64,000 nt of DNA from Rhodothermia bacterium (lineage in GTDB: Bacteria > Bacteroidota > Rhodothermia > Balneolales > Balneolaceae). The DNA lies in assembly GCA_030427885.1 (NCBI GenBank), contig JAUICM010000001.1, positions 248,001 through 312,000 on the forward strand, in the 5' to 3' direction. This document shows positions 29,107 to 37,320 of the stretch, one piece after another. Under the pieces are notes generated by a model, which was not told where the DNA came from, did not search any database, and saw only the letters and a list, made by a program, of their open reading frames with translations. A program made the position numbers and the translations under genes. How positions within the stretch are numbered: the stretch's first letter is position 1; the number at the start of each line of letters is the position of its first letter.

Positions 29107-30346
29107 TCTCTTTGAGGTGCACACAATAGTTTCTCACAACAGGCTCTGTTAAGGCAATTATGTTCTTCGTATCTGCTGCTTTTGAGAATTCGATCGCATT
29201 TTCATTTTCAAGAATCCAGATACTGTCGTTCTTATAACGGTAGGCTTCCGTTTTATCCTGGGCAAATTTATAATAATAACCCAGCTCATCATCGGATACT
29301 TTCAGCCCTGACTTCAAAAGCTGTTTTCTGGTTTTTTCCCTGAGTTCCGACAGTAATTTCTTTGTCGGGGATTTATCAAGAAAAGTAGTTCTGAAAAGAG
29401 AGCGGTTAAGAAACCGGGAACACAAATCTGAGAGGATCAGGTCTTTTGAATCCTGCCACTTCTTGATGTTCTGATAAATGTCATAGTCATCAATAGAAGA
29501 GTAAAGTTCAATCGTTTTCCGGTCGATCTTCTTTCGGGCCGATGGTTGTTCTTTCAGAAAGTATTCGAGGTTAGGGGAGGTGAATTCCGGCTCCTTACCC
29601 GATTCAATCAGCTCGCTTACTCGCCTGAAGATATTTCTGAGAAGCACATCAGCACTAAGTACCGTTTTATGCAGATAAACCTGCATATACATTAAACGCC
29701 GGGCAATAATATAATTTTCTACTGCATAAATACCCTTCTTTTCGATCACAATATTGCCATTAAAAACACGCATCGTCTTCAGTATCCTGTTAATTCCAAC
29801 AGTACCTTCTGATACCCCTGTGAAGAAACTATCCCGGCGTAAGTAATCCAACCGGTCCAGATCAAGCTGTGATGAAACAAGCTGATGTAGAAAGGCTTTC
29901 GGGTATTGATTCGTAAAAATGGCTATAGCCGTATCAAGTGCTCCATTGAATTGCTCATTGAGCTCTTTCATGATAGCCAGGCTCATCATCTCATGGTTGA
30001 AGTTCTTGATGAGCGAGTGTTCCAGCGTATGAGACAGAGGTCCATGCCCCACATCATGGAGCAATAATGCAATTAATGTACCTTCTAATTCCTTGTCGCT
30101 TATTGTGGTGTCTTTTTCTCTGAGATTGTTGAGTACCCGTTGCCCAAGTTCAAGGGCACCGATAGCATGCGAAAAGCGGGAGTGCTCAGCAGCGGGAAAT
30201 ACGAGGTACCCTAATCCAAGCTGACGAATTCTCCTAAGTCGCTGAACATATGGGTGATCAATGAGTTTTAAAATATTTCCTTTAGGAACCGTGATGAATC
30301 CATGAACGGGATCATTGAATATTTTATACCGCGTGCTTTTATCCAT
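29096..30346 (-). CDS. HD-domain phosphohydrolase (dGTPase/SAMHD1-like)
   Basis: 416 residues. The N-terminal NDPVHGFI and HSRFSHAIGALELG lead to the HD core LLHDVGHGPLSHTLEH (His97-Asp98), with the later Asp in LDLDRLDYLRRDSFFTG. This arrangement belongs to the dNTP triphosphohydrolase/SAMHD1-like HD superfamily, whose members cleave dNTPs to deoxynucleosides or are less well defined phosphohydrolases. Substrate is inferred only from family. The thioesterase gene upstream on the same strand overlaps its start by 8 bases. Confidence 0.85.
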   Translation of the reverse strand: MDKSTRYKIFNDPVHGFITVPKGNILKLIDHPYVQRLRRIRQLGLGYLVFPAAEHSRFSHAIGALELGQRVLNNLREKDTTISDKELEGTLIALLLHDVGHGPLSHTLEHSLIKNFNHEMMSLAIMKELNEQFNGALDTAIAIFTNQYPKAFLHQLVSSQLDLDRLDYLRRDSFFTGVSEGTVGINRILKTMRVFNGNIVIEKKGIYAVENYIIARRLMYMQVYLHKTVLSADVLLRNIFRRVSELIESGKEPEFTSPNLEYFLKEQPSARKKIDRKTIELYSSIDDYDIYQNIKKWQDSKDLILSDLCSRFLNRSLFRTTFLDKSPTKKLLSELREKTRKQLLKSGLKVSDDELGYYYKFAQDKTEAYRYKNDSIWILENENAIEFSKAADTKNIIALTEPVVRNYCVHLKEITL

Positions 30347-30785
30347 TACTATCCTGATTGAACATCATCGTATCAATATTGTTGATCTCAGGAACTGCAC
30401 AAGGCCGGTTCTTCTTAAGATCGAACCAAACCCCCTTGGTTATGGCTATTGCCTTTAATTCCTTTGTTTCCTTGTCATACATTCCCTGTAACGCCTCAAT
30501 GCTAGTATTTCCTATAGAAAGTCCACTGGTACCAATCAATAGAGTAGAAGGGTAGATAACAGGTTTCAAATACTCCAGTGTACATTTAACGAGTACAAAC
30601 GATTTTCCATCCTCCCATGAATCGGCCAGCTCAGGAACGCCACTTACAAAATTGATCCTGGCTTCCTCAAAATATGTATTAAAAACAGCGTTGTTCACAT
30701 GGTTGAGTACATCAAGATCGCGGAAACGAACAGAGACCGTATGCCAGTGATAAAAAGTGTCGGGGTCGTATTTAGGTCGGTACAT
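30339..30785 (-). CDS. Acyl-CoA thioesterase, hotdog (4HBT/YbgC-like) family
   Basis: About 148 residues from the ATG at 30785 (MYRPKYDPDTF); an open frame runs 15 codons further to a TTG, but the start inside matches homologues. The hotdog signature is DLDVLNHVNNAVFNTYFEEAR, with the usual Asp, His-Val-Asn-Asn and Glu-x-x-Arg. Members hydrolyse acyl-CoA thioesters in the cytoplasm; chain preference is unknown. It overlaps the HD gene start by 8 bases and is divergent from the M42 peptidase gene. Confidence 0.85.
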   Translation of the reverse strand: MYRPKYDPDTFYHWHTVSVRFRDLDVLNHVNNAVFNTYFEEARINFVSGVPELADSWEDGKSFVLVKCTLEYLKPVIYPSTLLIGTSGLSIGNTSIEALQGMYDKETKELKAIAITKGVWFDLKKNRPCAVPEINNIDTMMFNQDSNG

Positions 30786-30941
30786 GGAAAAGTTTTGCGC
30801 CAAAAATGCGAAGCTAATCATCAAATTCAAAAAACTAAAAATTGAGCGCCAGCATACAATCGTAAGATGCCCAAATCACGGTCGTTGCTGAATGCTCTTT
30901 TATGTATATTCAGGCTCAATTTTGAATGTAAATTATCATCT

Positions 30942-32024
30942 ATGAGTAACGAGACCTCAAAGCAGTTTTTAGAAGAATTATTGATCACCCCAAGTCCAAC
31001 CGGATATGAAAAGGAAGGGGTTAAAGTGTGGAAAACGTATGTAGATCAGTTTTCAGATGAGGTGGTTACCGATGCTTACGGCTCTTGTGCGGCTAAGATA
31101 AATACCAGTGGGGATGTTGCTACGGTTCTTCTGGAAGCACATTGTGATGAGATCGGAATGGTGGTTCAGCATATCACTGACCAGGGATTTGTTTATGTGA
31201 ACAAACTGGGTGGAAGCGATTCAACCATTGCAAGAGCTAAGAAAGTATACATTCATAATAAGAAAGGAAGGGTTGTTGGAGTAACGGGGAATACAGCAAT
31301 TCACTTACAAACCACCAAGAACGGCGGTGGCAAAGAACCCGCATGGAAAGAAATCTATGTTGATATCGGGGTTAGCAGTAAAGAAGAAGCCCTTGAAATG
31401 GTACAAATTGGAGATCCGATTACCTATGCTACAGATTCCGAGTTTTTGAATGATGAGATATTAACAGGACGAGCACTGGATAACAGAATTGGTGGTTTTA
31501 TAATAGCGGAAGCACTTCGAAGGATCTCAGAAAAGAAAAAAGACCTGAAAGTAAATGTGATCGCATTGAATTCGGTGCAGGAAGAAGTAGGAGGGTTTGG
31601 AGCCAGAATGATGAGTTACCGTTTTATGCCGGATGTTGCTCTGGTTACAGACGTTACGCATGCTACTGACACACCAGGCATTGATCAGAAAGAAAACGGT
31701 ACAGTACTGTTGGGTAAAGGACCAACTATTCAGCATGGTGGGGCAAATCACCCTAAAGTGGTGGATTTTCTGGAAGAGATATGTGAAAAAGCTAAGATCG
31801 AAGTACAGCACGAAGCCACTTCGGTAAGAACAGGTACAGATACAGACAGTATCTTCTATCAACAAACCGGTATACCAAGTGCGCTGATCTCGCTGCCTTT
31901 AAGATATATGCATTCTCCGGTGGAGCTTTGCTCTATGGAGGATGTCGAAAAATTGGTCACTATCATGGTAGAAGCAGTGATGGCAATGAGGCCAGATCAG
32001 ACTTTCAGTGTGTTTGATGAGTGA
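30942..32024 (+). CDS. M42-family metallopeptidase (glutamyl aminopeptidase / endoglucanase-M class)
   Basis: About 360 residues from the ATG at 30942; an ATG 25 codons upstream is in frame, but its extension is unlike the family, which normally starts close to FLEELLxTPSPTGYE. Metal ligands are visible in EAHCDEIG, GRALDNRIGG, SVQEEVGGFGA, DVTHATDTPG and YMHSPVELC. M42 enzymes form large tetrahedral cytosolic aminopeptidases with two metals. It is monocistronic and upstream of the exported M1 peptidase gene. Confidence 0.92.
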   Translation: MSNETSKQFLEELLITPSPTGYEKEGVKVWKTYVDQFSDEVVTDAYGSCAAKINTSGDVATVLLEAHCDEIGMVVQHITDQGFVYVNKLGGSDSTIARAKKVYIHNKKGRVVGVTGNTAIHLQTTKNGGGKEPAWKEIYVDIGVSSKEEALEMVQIGDPITYATDSEFLNDEILTGRALDNRIGGFIIAEALRRISEKKKDLKVNVIALNSVQEEVGGFGARMMSYRFMPDVALVTDVTHATDTPGIDQKENGTVLLGKGPTIQHGGANHPKVVDFLEEICEKAKIEVQHEATSVRTGTDTDSIFYQQTGIPSALISLPLRYMHSPVELCSMEDVEKLVTIMVEAVMAMRPDQTFSVFDE

Positions 32025-32133
32025 TCTTGCTTGTAAGTGAATGTAAAAGACTGAGCATCTTCACTAAATCTTTACATTAACAGGGCATACTTCCTCAGCT
32101 TAAGGTGCAGATATAAACTTAAAAAGAGGTAGT

Positions 32134-34083
32134 ATGAATTATAAATTTCCGTTGCTACTCGTCATTGCTTTGATGATGAGTATCCCTGTTTATTCATGGC
32201 AAAGTGATCCCAATGTACAGGAAGCTTTTCTTCCATTCGACACCAGTGTAAATTCAATAACAAGAAGTGCAAGTGGTAAACCTGGTCCCGCCTATTGGCA
32301 AAATGAGGTAGACTACAATATTAAGGTAAGCCTTAATCCTGAAGCTCATACAGTGAAGGGGCAGGTGGTAATAGAGTATACCAATAACAGTCCCGATGAA
32401 TTAGATTACCTGTGGTTGCAGCTTGATCAGGATCTGTTTTCAAAAGATTCATGGGGAGGAAAACTTACTCCATACAGTGGGTCAAGATTTGGAAATATGG
32501 CCTTTGATGGTGGATATAACCTTAAATCTGTTACTGTAACTGAAGGCAACAATACCTTTACACCAGAAACCAGAAAAGTTGATACCAATCTCAGAATAGA
32601 TCTAAAGAGCCCGCTACCAGCCAGTGGTGGTATGGTTACGGTTAAGATCAATTATGAATTCGAAGTTCCAACCTATGGTTCCGACCGACTGGGACGCCTG
32701 GAAACTGAAAACGGATGGATCTATGAATTGGCTCAGTGGTATCCCCGAATGGTTGTTTATGACGATGTTAAAGGCTGGAATGTGAAACCATATCTGGGAG
32801 CTGGTGAGTTCTATCTGGAATACGGTGATTTTGATTATGAGATCACAGTTCCTTATGACTTTATTGTGGTTGGTTCGGGTACACTTGTGAATCCTGAGGA
32901 TGTACTCACCAAAGAACAGCAGTCAAGATTTGACCGGGCAACTAAAAGTGATGAAACGGTGATGATCCTGGACGTTGACGAAGTGGGTACTTCCGCGTCA
33001 AGGCCTGAAAGTTCAGGTACACTTACCTGGAAATTCAGAATGGAAAATGCCAGAGACGTAGCATGGGCAGCTTCAAAAGCGTTTGTATGGGATGCTGCCA
33101 GAATCAACCTGCCTGATGGCTCCAAATCACTGGCGATGTCGGTATATCCTGTAGAAAGTGCTGGTGACAGTGCATGGAGTCGTTCAACGGAGTATGTGAA
33201 GTATTCGATCGAGTATAATTCTAATCAATGGTTCCAGTATTCCTATCCGGTTGCAGTGAATGTGGCAGGAGTAGTAGGAGGGATGGAATATCCTGGCATC
33301 GTATTTTGTAGCTGGCGAGCAAAAGCAGGTAGTCTTTGGGGGGTGACCGATCATGAATTCGGACACAACTGGTTCCCAATGGTTGTTGGATCAAATGAAC
33401 GGGAACACGCCTGGATGGACGAAGGTTTTAACACCTTCATTAATGGATACAGTACCGAAAACTTCAACAATGGCGAGTATCAGGCACGCAGAACGGATGT
33501 AAGAGGAATTACCCGCTGGATGACCAGCCCACGTAACGAAGCTGTGATGACAGAACCTGATCAGATGACTGCAGGAAACCTTGGAATACTGGCTTATTAC
33601 AAACCAGGTCTTGGCCTGCGAATACTGAGAGAATCAGTACTGGGACACGATCTCTTCGATAGAGCATTCAAAGAATACATAAACCGATGGGCGTATAAAC
33701 ACCCGACTCCAACCGACTTCTTCAATACCATGGAAGATGTCTCTGGATATAATCTGGATTGGTTCTGGAGAGGCTGGTTTGCAACCGCATGGACTCTGGA
33801 TCAATCTGTGGATAAGGTTGAATATATAGAAGACGACCCATCAAGTGGCTCTTTGATCACAATCAGCAACCATAAGAAAATGGTGATGCCGGTAGTATTG
33901 AGGATCACTCAGCAAAATGGAAAAGAAGAAACACTCAGATATCCTGTTCAGCTTTGGCAAACCACCAATACCTGGACACTCAAGTATGATTCCGATTCTC
34001 CGGTCACTAAAGTAATTATAGACCCAGATAACGAGTTTCCCGATATAGACCCAGAAAATAATACCTGGGTTTTGGGAAACTAA
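32134..34083 (+). CDS. Exported M1-family metallopeptidase
   Basis: 649 residues with a signal peptide ([17 protein letters not shown]). The zinc site is HEFGH at 407-411 with E430 in MDEGFNTF, and GGMEYPG at 382-388 precedes it. The N-terminal beta domain (about 50-250) and the C-terminal repeat-like domain (about 560-649) frame the catalytic part. It differs from the M1 gene at 8343 in length and motif (HEFGH against HEIAH), so the two are separate lineages and not a recent duplication. It probably degrades peptides in the periplasm or outside the cell. A strong terminator follows. Confidence 0.9.
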   Translation: MNYKFPLLLVIALMMSIPVYSWQSDPNVQEAFLPFDTSVNSITRSASGKPGPAYWQNEVDYNIKVSLNPEAHTVKGQVVIEYTNNSPDELDYLWLQLDQDLFSKDSWGGKLTPYSGSRFGNMAFDGGYNLKSVTVTEGNNTFTPETRKVDTNLRIDLKSPLPASGGMVTVKINYEFEVPTYGSDRLGRLETENGWIYELAQWYPRMVVYDDVKGWNVKPYLGAGEFYLEYGDFDYEITVPYDFIVVGSGTLVNPEDVLTKEQQSRFDRATKSDETVMILDVDEVGTSASRPESSGTLTWKFRMENARDVAWAASKAFVWDAARINLPDGSKSLAMSVYPVESAGDSAWSRSTEYVKYSIEYNSNQWFQYSYPVAVNVAGVVGGMEYPGIVFCSWRAKAGSLWGVTDHEFGHNWFPMVVGSNEREHAWMDEGFNTFINGYSTENFNNGEYQARRTDVRGITRWMTSPRNEAVMTEPDQMTAGNLGILAYYKPGLGLRILRESVLGHDLFDRAFKEYINRWAYKHPTPTDFFNTMEDVSGYNLDWFWRGWFATAWTLDQSVDKVEYIEDDPSSGSLITISNHKKMVMPVVLRITQQNGKEETLRYPVQLWQTTNTWTLKYDSDSPVTKVIIDPDNEFPDIDPENNTWVLGN

Positions 34084-34111
34084 TATCTATTAATACCCGA
34101 GCAAATGAAGT

Positions 34112-34143
34112 AAAAGCCCGACTATGAAAAGCCGGGCTTTTTT
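34112..34143 (+). terminator. Intrinsic terminator after the M1 peptidase gene
   Basis: AAAGCCCG (stem, about 34113-34120), an 11-nt loop, then CGGGCTTT followed by TTTT. It lies 29 bp after the stop codon. Confidence 0.85.
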
Positions 34144-34171
34144 GCTTTTAGGATCAGTAATTGAAAGAAAC

Positions 34172-34200
34172 AAAAAAGGCTGATCGATCGACCAGCCTTA
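34172..34200 (-). terminator. Intrinsic terminator of the DEAD-box helicase gene
   Basis: On the minus strand AAGGCTG, a 10-nt loop and CAGCCTT are followed by TTTTG. It sits 8 bp beyond the helicase stop codon. Together with the plus-strand terminator at 34112-34143 it separates the two convergent genes. Confidence 0.8.
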
Positions 34201-34207
34201 AAATTTC

Positions 34208-35473
34208 TTATCGGTTGCTTCGGTTTCGTGAAGCAGGTTTTCGGGTACTCCAGCGTTTGCTTTTACCGGAGGAGAAATTATTTTTTCTGGGTTTATTAGG
34301 ATTCCGCTTTTGAGGAACTGTAAGTACTTCAGTTCCATCATCAGGATAAGAGTGATCTTCGATTACGGTAATATCCTGTTTGATCAGTTTCTGGATGTCC
34401 TTAAGAAAAGCACGCTCATCGCCTGCACAAAAAGACAGAGCGGTTCCGCTGGACCCGGCTCTACCGGTACGGCCAATTCGGTGTACATAGGTTTCAGGTA
34501 CATTCGGAAGATCATAGTTGATCACATGTGAGATGTCATCTACATCGATACCACGGGCAGCGATATCAGTGGCAACAAGTACATTCAGTGAACCATCTTT
34601 AAAACTATTCAGGGCACGCTGACGTGCAGGCTGTGATTTATTCCCGTGAATAGCTTCAGCAGGAATTCCGGCTCGATCCAGATGTTTTACGATCTTATTG
34701 GCACCATGCTTGGTTCGGGAAAACACAATACTTGAAGTAAGCGCGTCTTTGTTTAGCAGCTCGATCAGTAAGTTGGTCTTATTGCCTTTGCTCACGTAAT
34801 ACAATTCCTGTTCAACTTTCTCAGCAGTAGTTTGCTTTGGTTTGATGGTCACCGTTTCATGCTGCCCCAGAATACTGGCCGAAAGCTGTACGATAGCCGG
34901 AGGCATAGTAGCCGAGAAGAACAGAGACTGTCGTTTCTGAGGTAGTTTGGCAATAAGTTTTTTAATGTCGTGGATGAAACCCATGTCCAGCATTTGATCG
35001 GCTTCATCAAGCACAAAAAACTCTACATCTTTGAGGGAAATGAACCCCTGATTCATAAGATCCAGTAATCGACCCGGAGTAGCGACCAGGATATCAACGC
35101 CTTTGCGTAATTCGTTGGTCTGTGCTTTTTGCTTAACACCCCCAAAAACTACGGTGTTACGGATCCCGGTGTATTTGCCATAACTCGTAAAACTCTCACC
35201 GATCTGGATGGCCAGTTCCCGGGTAGGGGTAACCACAAGTGCTTTGATTGTGCGTCGCTGGTTCTCATTTGAGCGTGTGTTAAACAAATGCTGCAGAAGC
35301 GGAATAGCAAAAGCAGCGGTTTTTCCGGTTCCGGTTTGAGCACAACCCAGCAGGTCGTTATAGCCCAGTAAGATCGGGATGGATTGTTCCTGAATAGGAG
35401 TAGGGGTGGTGTAGCCTTCTTCCTTAAGTGCTTTAAGGATAGGTTCGACCAGGTTTAAGTCGTTAAACGTCAT
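34208..35473 (-). CDS. DEAD-box ATP-dependent RNA helicase (RhlE-like)
   Basis: 421 residues with the full set of motifs: Q-motif [50 protein letters not shown] in the first RecA domain, and [18 protein letters not shown] and [10 protein letters not shown] in the second. The C-terminal about 50 residues are basic and disordered ([18 protein letters not shown]...), a nonspecific RNA-binding tail. Such helicases act in ribosome assembly and cold-shock RNA remodelling. The 548-bp gene-free region upstream may contain a long leader, as seen for cold-induced helicase genes; that is inference. Confidence 0.93.
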   Translation of the reverse strand: MTFNDLNLVEPILKALKEEGYTTPTPIQEQSIPILLGYNDLLGCAQTGTGKTAAFAIPLLQHLFNTRSNENQRRTIKALVVTPTRELAIQIGESFTSYGKYTGIRNTVVFGGVKQKAQTNELRKGVDILVATPGRLLDLMNQGFISLKDVEFFVLDEADQMLDMGFIHDIKKLIAKLPQKRQSLFFSATMPPAIVQLSASILGQHETVTIKPKQTTAEKVEQELYYVSKGNKTNLLIELLNKDALTSSIVFSRTKHGANKIVKHLDRAGIPAEAIHGNKSQPARQRALNSFKDGSLNVLVATDIAARGIDVDDISHVINYDLPNVPETYVHRIGRTGRAGSSGTALSFCAGDERAFLKDIQKLIKQDITVIEDHSYPDDGTEVLTVPQKRNPNKPRKNNFSSGKSKRWSTRKPASRNRSNR

Positions 35474-36021
35474 AATTTTAGTATAAAAGATAGAGGAGGG
35501 AGTTGAAGATAGAGCTCAGAAAGTTCCCAGATTGTGATTATGGAGCATACGCGTGCCGGAGAGGCAACTCTATTCTTATACACTACATTCGAAGCACTAA
35601 GGTACGGCTAATTAAACTGGTAAGTACTATGACAATGTTCTAATACTTTACACACGCGGACGCTTGCGCTTGTTGGGGAATCAGACTAGAAAAGGCGGAT
35701 ACTAAAATTGGTATATATCATCCAGAAACGTATGAACATGCTTAGTATCAAAAAGGGATGATCAGTATTCTGGAAAGCAAGGTTGGTTTATATTTACGCT
35801 GATAGATAGCAAAGCTTTTTCTTTTTAGTGATCGAGTATCAAGCTTAGATCGGGTTGGGGTAACTTATGATCGACCTATTTCACTGAAAAAGGCTTTCTT
35901 ATGAAGTAATCCGTTATTGTACTTAACGGTCTTGGCTGCTTGTAATACAAAACTCATTTTACCTACTTTTTAACATCAAGTCTGTACTAGAGTTAGAGTG
36001 GAAAAGTTTCGTTTTTGATTC
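35474..36021. other. Gene-free stretch upstream of the helicase gene, holding repeat copy 1
   Basis: I see no coding frame of more than about 30 codons with a credible start, and no tRNA. The stretch contains the first copy of a direct repeat (35605-35690). The remaining sequence has no structure I can name. It may include the promoter and leader of the helicase gene at its left end. Confidence 0.5.
35605..35690. repeat. Dispersed repeat, copy 1
   Basis: It begins with a 28-bp block (CGGCTAATTAAACTGG followed by TAAGTACTATGA) identical to the one at 36810, then a diverged middle, then GCGGACGCTTGC and GGGGAA. The second copy is 1205 bp to the right in the same orientation. The small-protein genes and a T9SS remnant lie between the copies. 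Confidence 0.75.
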
Positions 36022-36207
36022 TCAGTATCGCTGAAGTTCGGCAAGTAAGATTTCGAGCTCGGAACGAGACTTATTAAGCTTTGAAGATAGTTGGTTGAAC
36101 ATGGTTTCCCTGTCATCATCTTCGAGTACAAAATCGGCGTCTGTAAGAATATCGAATCTTCGTTTTAGCATGACTTTTATTTCGCGCCAACTACGTAGTA
36201 TATGCAT
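36022..36207 (-). CDS. CsbD-like small stress protein
   Basis: A 61-residue charged, helical protein. SWREIKVMLKRRF, LTDADFVLEDDDRE and QLSSKLNKSRSELEILLAELQ match the CsbD layout: a Trp-x-x-Ile-Lys start, LTDxDL, then a run into a second helix with a K-x-x-x-E pattern. CsbD proteins are general-stress proteins of unknown mechanism. It lies between the two copies of a dispersed repeat, in the accessory part of the window, next to a 47-residue basic protein on the same strand. The family call is by pattern only. Confidence 0.6.
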   Translation of the reverse strand: MHILRSWREIKVMLKRRFDILTDADFVLEDDDRETMFNQLSSKLNKSRSELEILLAELQRY

Positions 36208-36311
36208 AAATTTGTTGCCTGGGTTAAATTCAAATTATAGTACATCTGTATAACCACTTTTATTAATGGTTCTTATTGGCTCACTAAGATGGATGTATCA
36301 GCGAACATGGT

Positions 36312-36455
36312 TTAGCGTAAAGTCTCGTTGATGCTTGTTTTCACTTTTCCATTCTTTTCATTGCGTTTGGCCACTTTAGCAGCTCTTTTTTCTTTCAGAT
36401 TTTTTACAGGGGCTGTTTTACCTGATTTTCTTTTTCCATCTTTTTCTTTAGACAT
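36312..36455 (-). CDS. Small highly basic protein (47 residues)
   Basis: The gene reads from an ATG at 36455-36453 to a TAA at 36314-36312. The protein starts MSKEKDGKRKSGKTAPVKNL, continues KEKRAAKVAKRNEKNGKVKT and ends SINETLR. It has about 17 Lys/Arg, no hydrophobic core and no Cys, so it is probably disordered and could bind nucleic acid or ribosomes. A purine-rich GGTGAGG precedes the start. It lies about 100 bp upstream of the CsbD-like gene on the same strand. I do not recognise a named family; the reality of the gene rests on composition, start context and the clean reading frame. Confidence 0.6.
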   Translation of the reverse strand: MSKEKDGKRKSGKTAPVKNLKEKRAAKVAKRNEKNGKVKTSINETLR

Positions 36456-36511
36456 GGGCCTCACCTTGTTTTAGTTCTGTATTTTTTACCTCCTCCAAGT
36501 AATGGCAAATC

Positions 36512-36533
36512 TGGGTGTAAAGCCTTACACCCA
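36512..36533. promoter_or_regulatory. Perfect inverted repeat upstream of the small basic protein gene
   Basis: TGGGTGTAA-AGCC-TTACACCCA has 9-bp arms and a 4-bp spacer. It lies 57 bp upstream of the start at 36455, so it fits an operator for a dimeric regulator or a leader hairpin of the small genes. No T-run follows in either direction. Confidence 0.45.
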
Positions 36534-36578
36534 AATGAGAGATAGTTATACAAATCCCATGTTTTTGGATATCATCAT

Positions 36579-36611
36579 AAAAAAACCTCACAGTATTTAT
36601 GTAAGGGGTTT
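36579..36611 (-). terminator. Intrinsic terminator left behind the T9SS-domain remnant
   Basis: On the minus strand CCTTACA pairs with TGTGAGG (one G-U pair) and is followed by TTTTTTT. It sits about 35 bp beyond the stop codon of the remnant at 36644, as expected for the terminator of the former gene. Confidence 0.55.
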
Positions 36612-36643
36612 ATAAAAGGTTTCCAGATGAGGCTGCTATTTAA

Positions 36644-36790
36644 CTAGGTCATTTTACGCGTTCGGGAAATTCCATCAGCACTGATGCGATACATGTATAA
36701 GCCACCGGAGAATTGGGAAGCATCAAAATTAGCGGTGTATGAGCCGGCTAACTGTTGTCCATCAACAAGAGTGGTAATATATTGAATATG
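36644..36790 (-). pseudogene. Remnant of a type IX secretion (type A) C-terminal sorting domain
   Basis: The minus-strand frame from 36790 to a TAG at 36646-36644 encodes 48 residues that include TTLVDGQQLAGSY, NFDASQFSGGLYMYRIS and RTRKMT before the stop. This is the usual C-terminal sorting-domain pattern: G-x-x-x-V-x-F-D-A-S-x-L-x-S-G-x-Y-x-Y-R, then T-R-K-M. A TGA stop lies in frame immediately upstream (36793-36791) and a dispersed repeat begins 17 bp further. The body of the cargo protein is therefore gone. The terminator at 36579-36611 is still present. The final LxK of intact domains is lost. Confidence 0.75.
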
Positions 36791-36809
36791 TCAAGATGGA
36801 CGTCAGAGG

Positions 36810-36895
36810 CGGCTAATTAAACTGGTAAGTACTATGAGGATTTTGAATGGTTTCTAATTGTACAAGCGGACGCTTGCATTAGGGTGGGGAATGAA
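36810..36895. repeat. Dispersed repeat, copy 2
   Basis: This copy shares 28 identical bases with copy 1 at 35605, followed by CTAAT, a CAAGCG-GA-CGCTTG palindrome (about 36864-36877) and GGGGAA. It abuts the broken end of the T9SS-domain remnant and lies about 90 bp from the end of the small membrane protein gene. Confidence 0.75.
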
Positions 36896-36957
36896 AAGTA
36901 GAATAAACCCTTTCCTTAGCATTAATCTGGGATTCAAACAATTCATTTACTGTAGAG

Positions 36958-36996
36958 TTAGTTGAGGTCTTTACGGATTCGGTTCAAGAGAAATTC
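36958..36996 (-). pseudogene. Relic resembling the 3' end of the neighbouring sua5 gene
   Basis: On the minus strand the bases encode F-L-L-N-R-I-R-K-D-L-N-stop. The intact Sua5 ends with A-L-L-N-R-I-R-K-A-L-Q-stop. At DNA level a TTGAACCG core and following AAAG are shared. The relic overlaps the last codons of the small membrane protein gene. It looks like a partial duplication of the sua5 end, but it is short. Confidence 0.4.
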
Positions 36997-37316
36997 ATAA
37001 CATCCCCAATCACAACAAAAAGAAAAAGCAATGCTATTAAACTGAAGAATAGGTGACCCAAGAAAAACTTATTCCGGTAACTTGGTTTTCCTTCTTTGGC
37101 TTTCATGCTTTTGATACTGTAATACAAACCGATTGGAGCAAGTATGAGAATAGATAAAAAAGGCAAAGCTGACAGAAGATCGATTAAATAATTTTGGGTT
37201 GAGAAAAGTGGTTTCAGAACTATCAGTACAATTAACTCTACCAAAAAAAGCCAACCTATAATTTTCATCAGAAGTACAGATCTGCCGAGAAAAGATTGGA
37301 TTTTGATTTCATTCAT
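36984..37316 (-). CDS. Small hypothetical inner-membrane protein
   Basis: 110 residues with three hydrophobic segments (about 13-35, 42-66 and 84-106) and a basic loop KSMKAKEGKPSYRNKF between the second and third. No catalytic motif or named family is recognised. It starts 4 bp after the sua5 stop on the same strand, so it should be co-transcribed with sua5. A second, relic copy of the sua5 end lies at its own 3' end, suggesting that this gene was inserted at the sua5 terminus. Confidence 0.6.
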   Translation of the reverse strand: MNEIKIQSFLGRSVLLMKIIGWLFLVELIVLIVLKPLFSTQNYLIDLLSALPFLSILILAPIGLYYSIKSMKAKEGKPSYRNKFFLGHLFFSLIALLFLFVVIGDVMNFS

Positions 37317-37320
37317 AAAC

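Noticed and set aside
30867-30941. Longer start for the M42 peptidase
   Set aside because: The 25 extra residues are not part of the family N-terminus, and a normal start lies at 30942.
32037-32080. Possible hairpin between the M42 and M1 genes
   Set aside because: Arms are only six to nine bases with mismatches, and no T-run or clear position for control.
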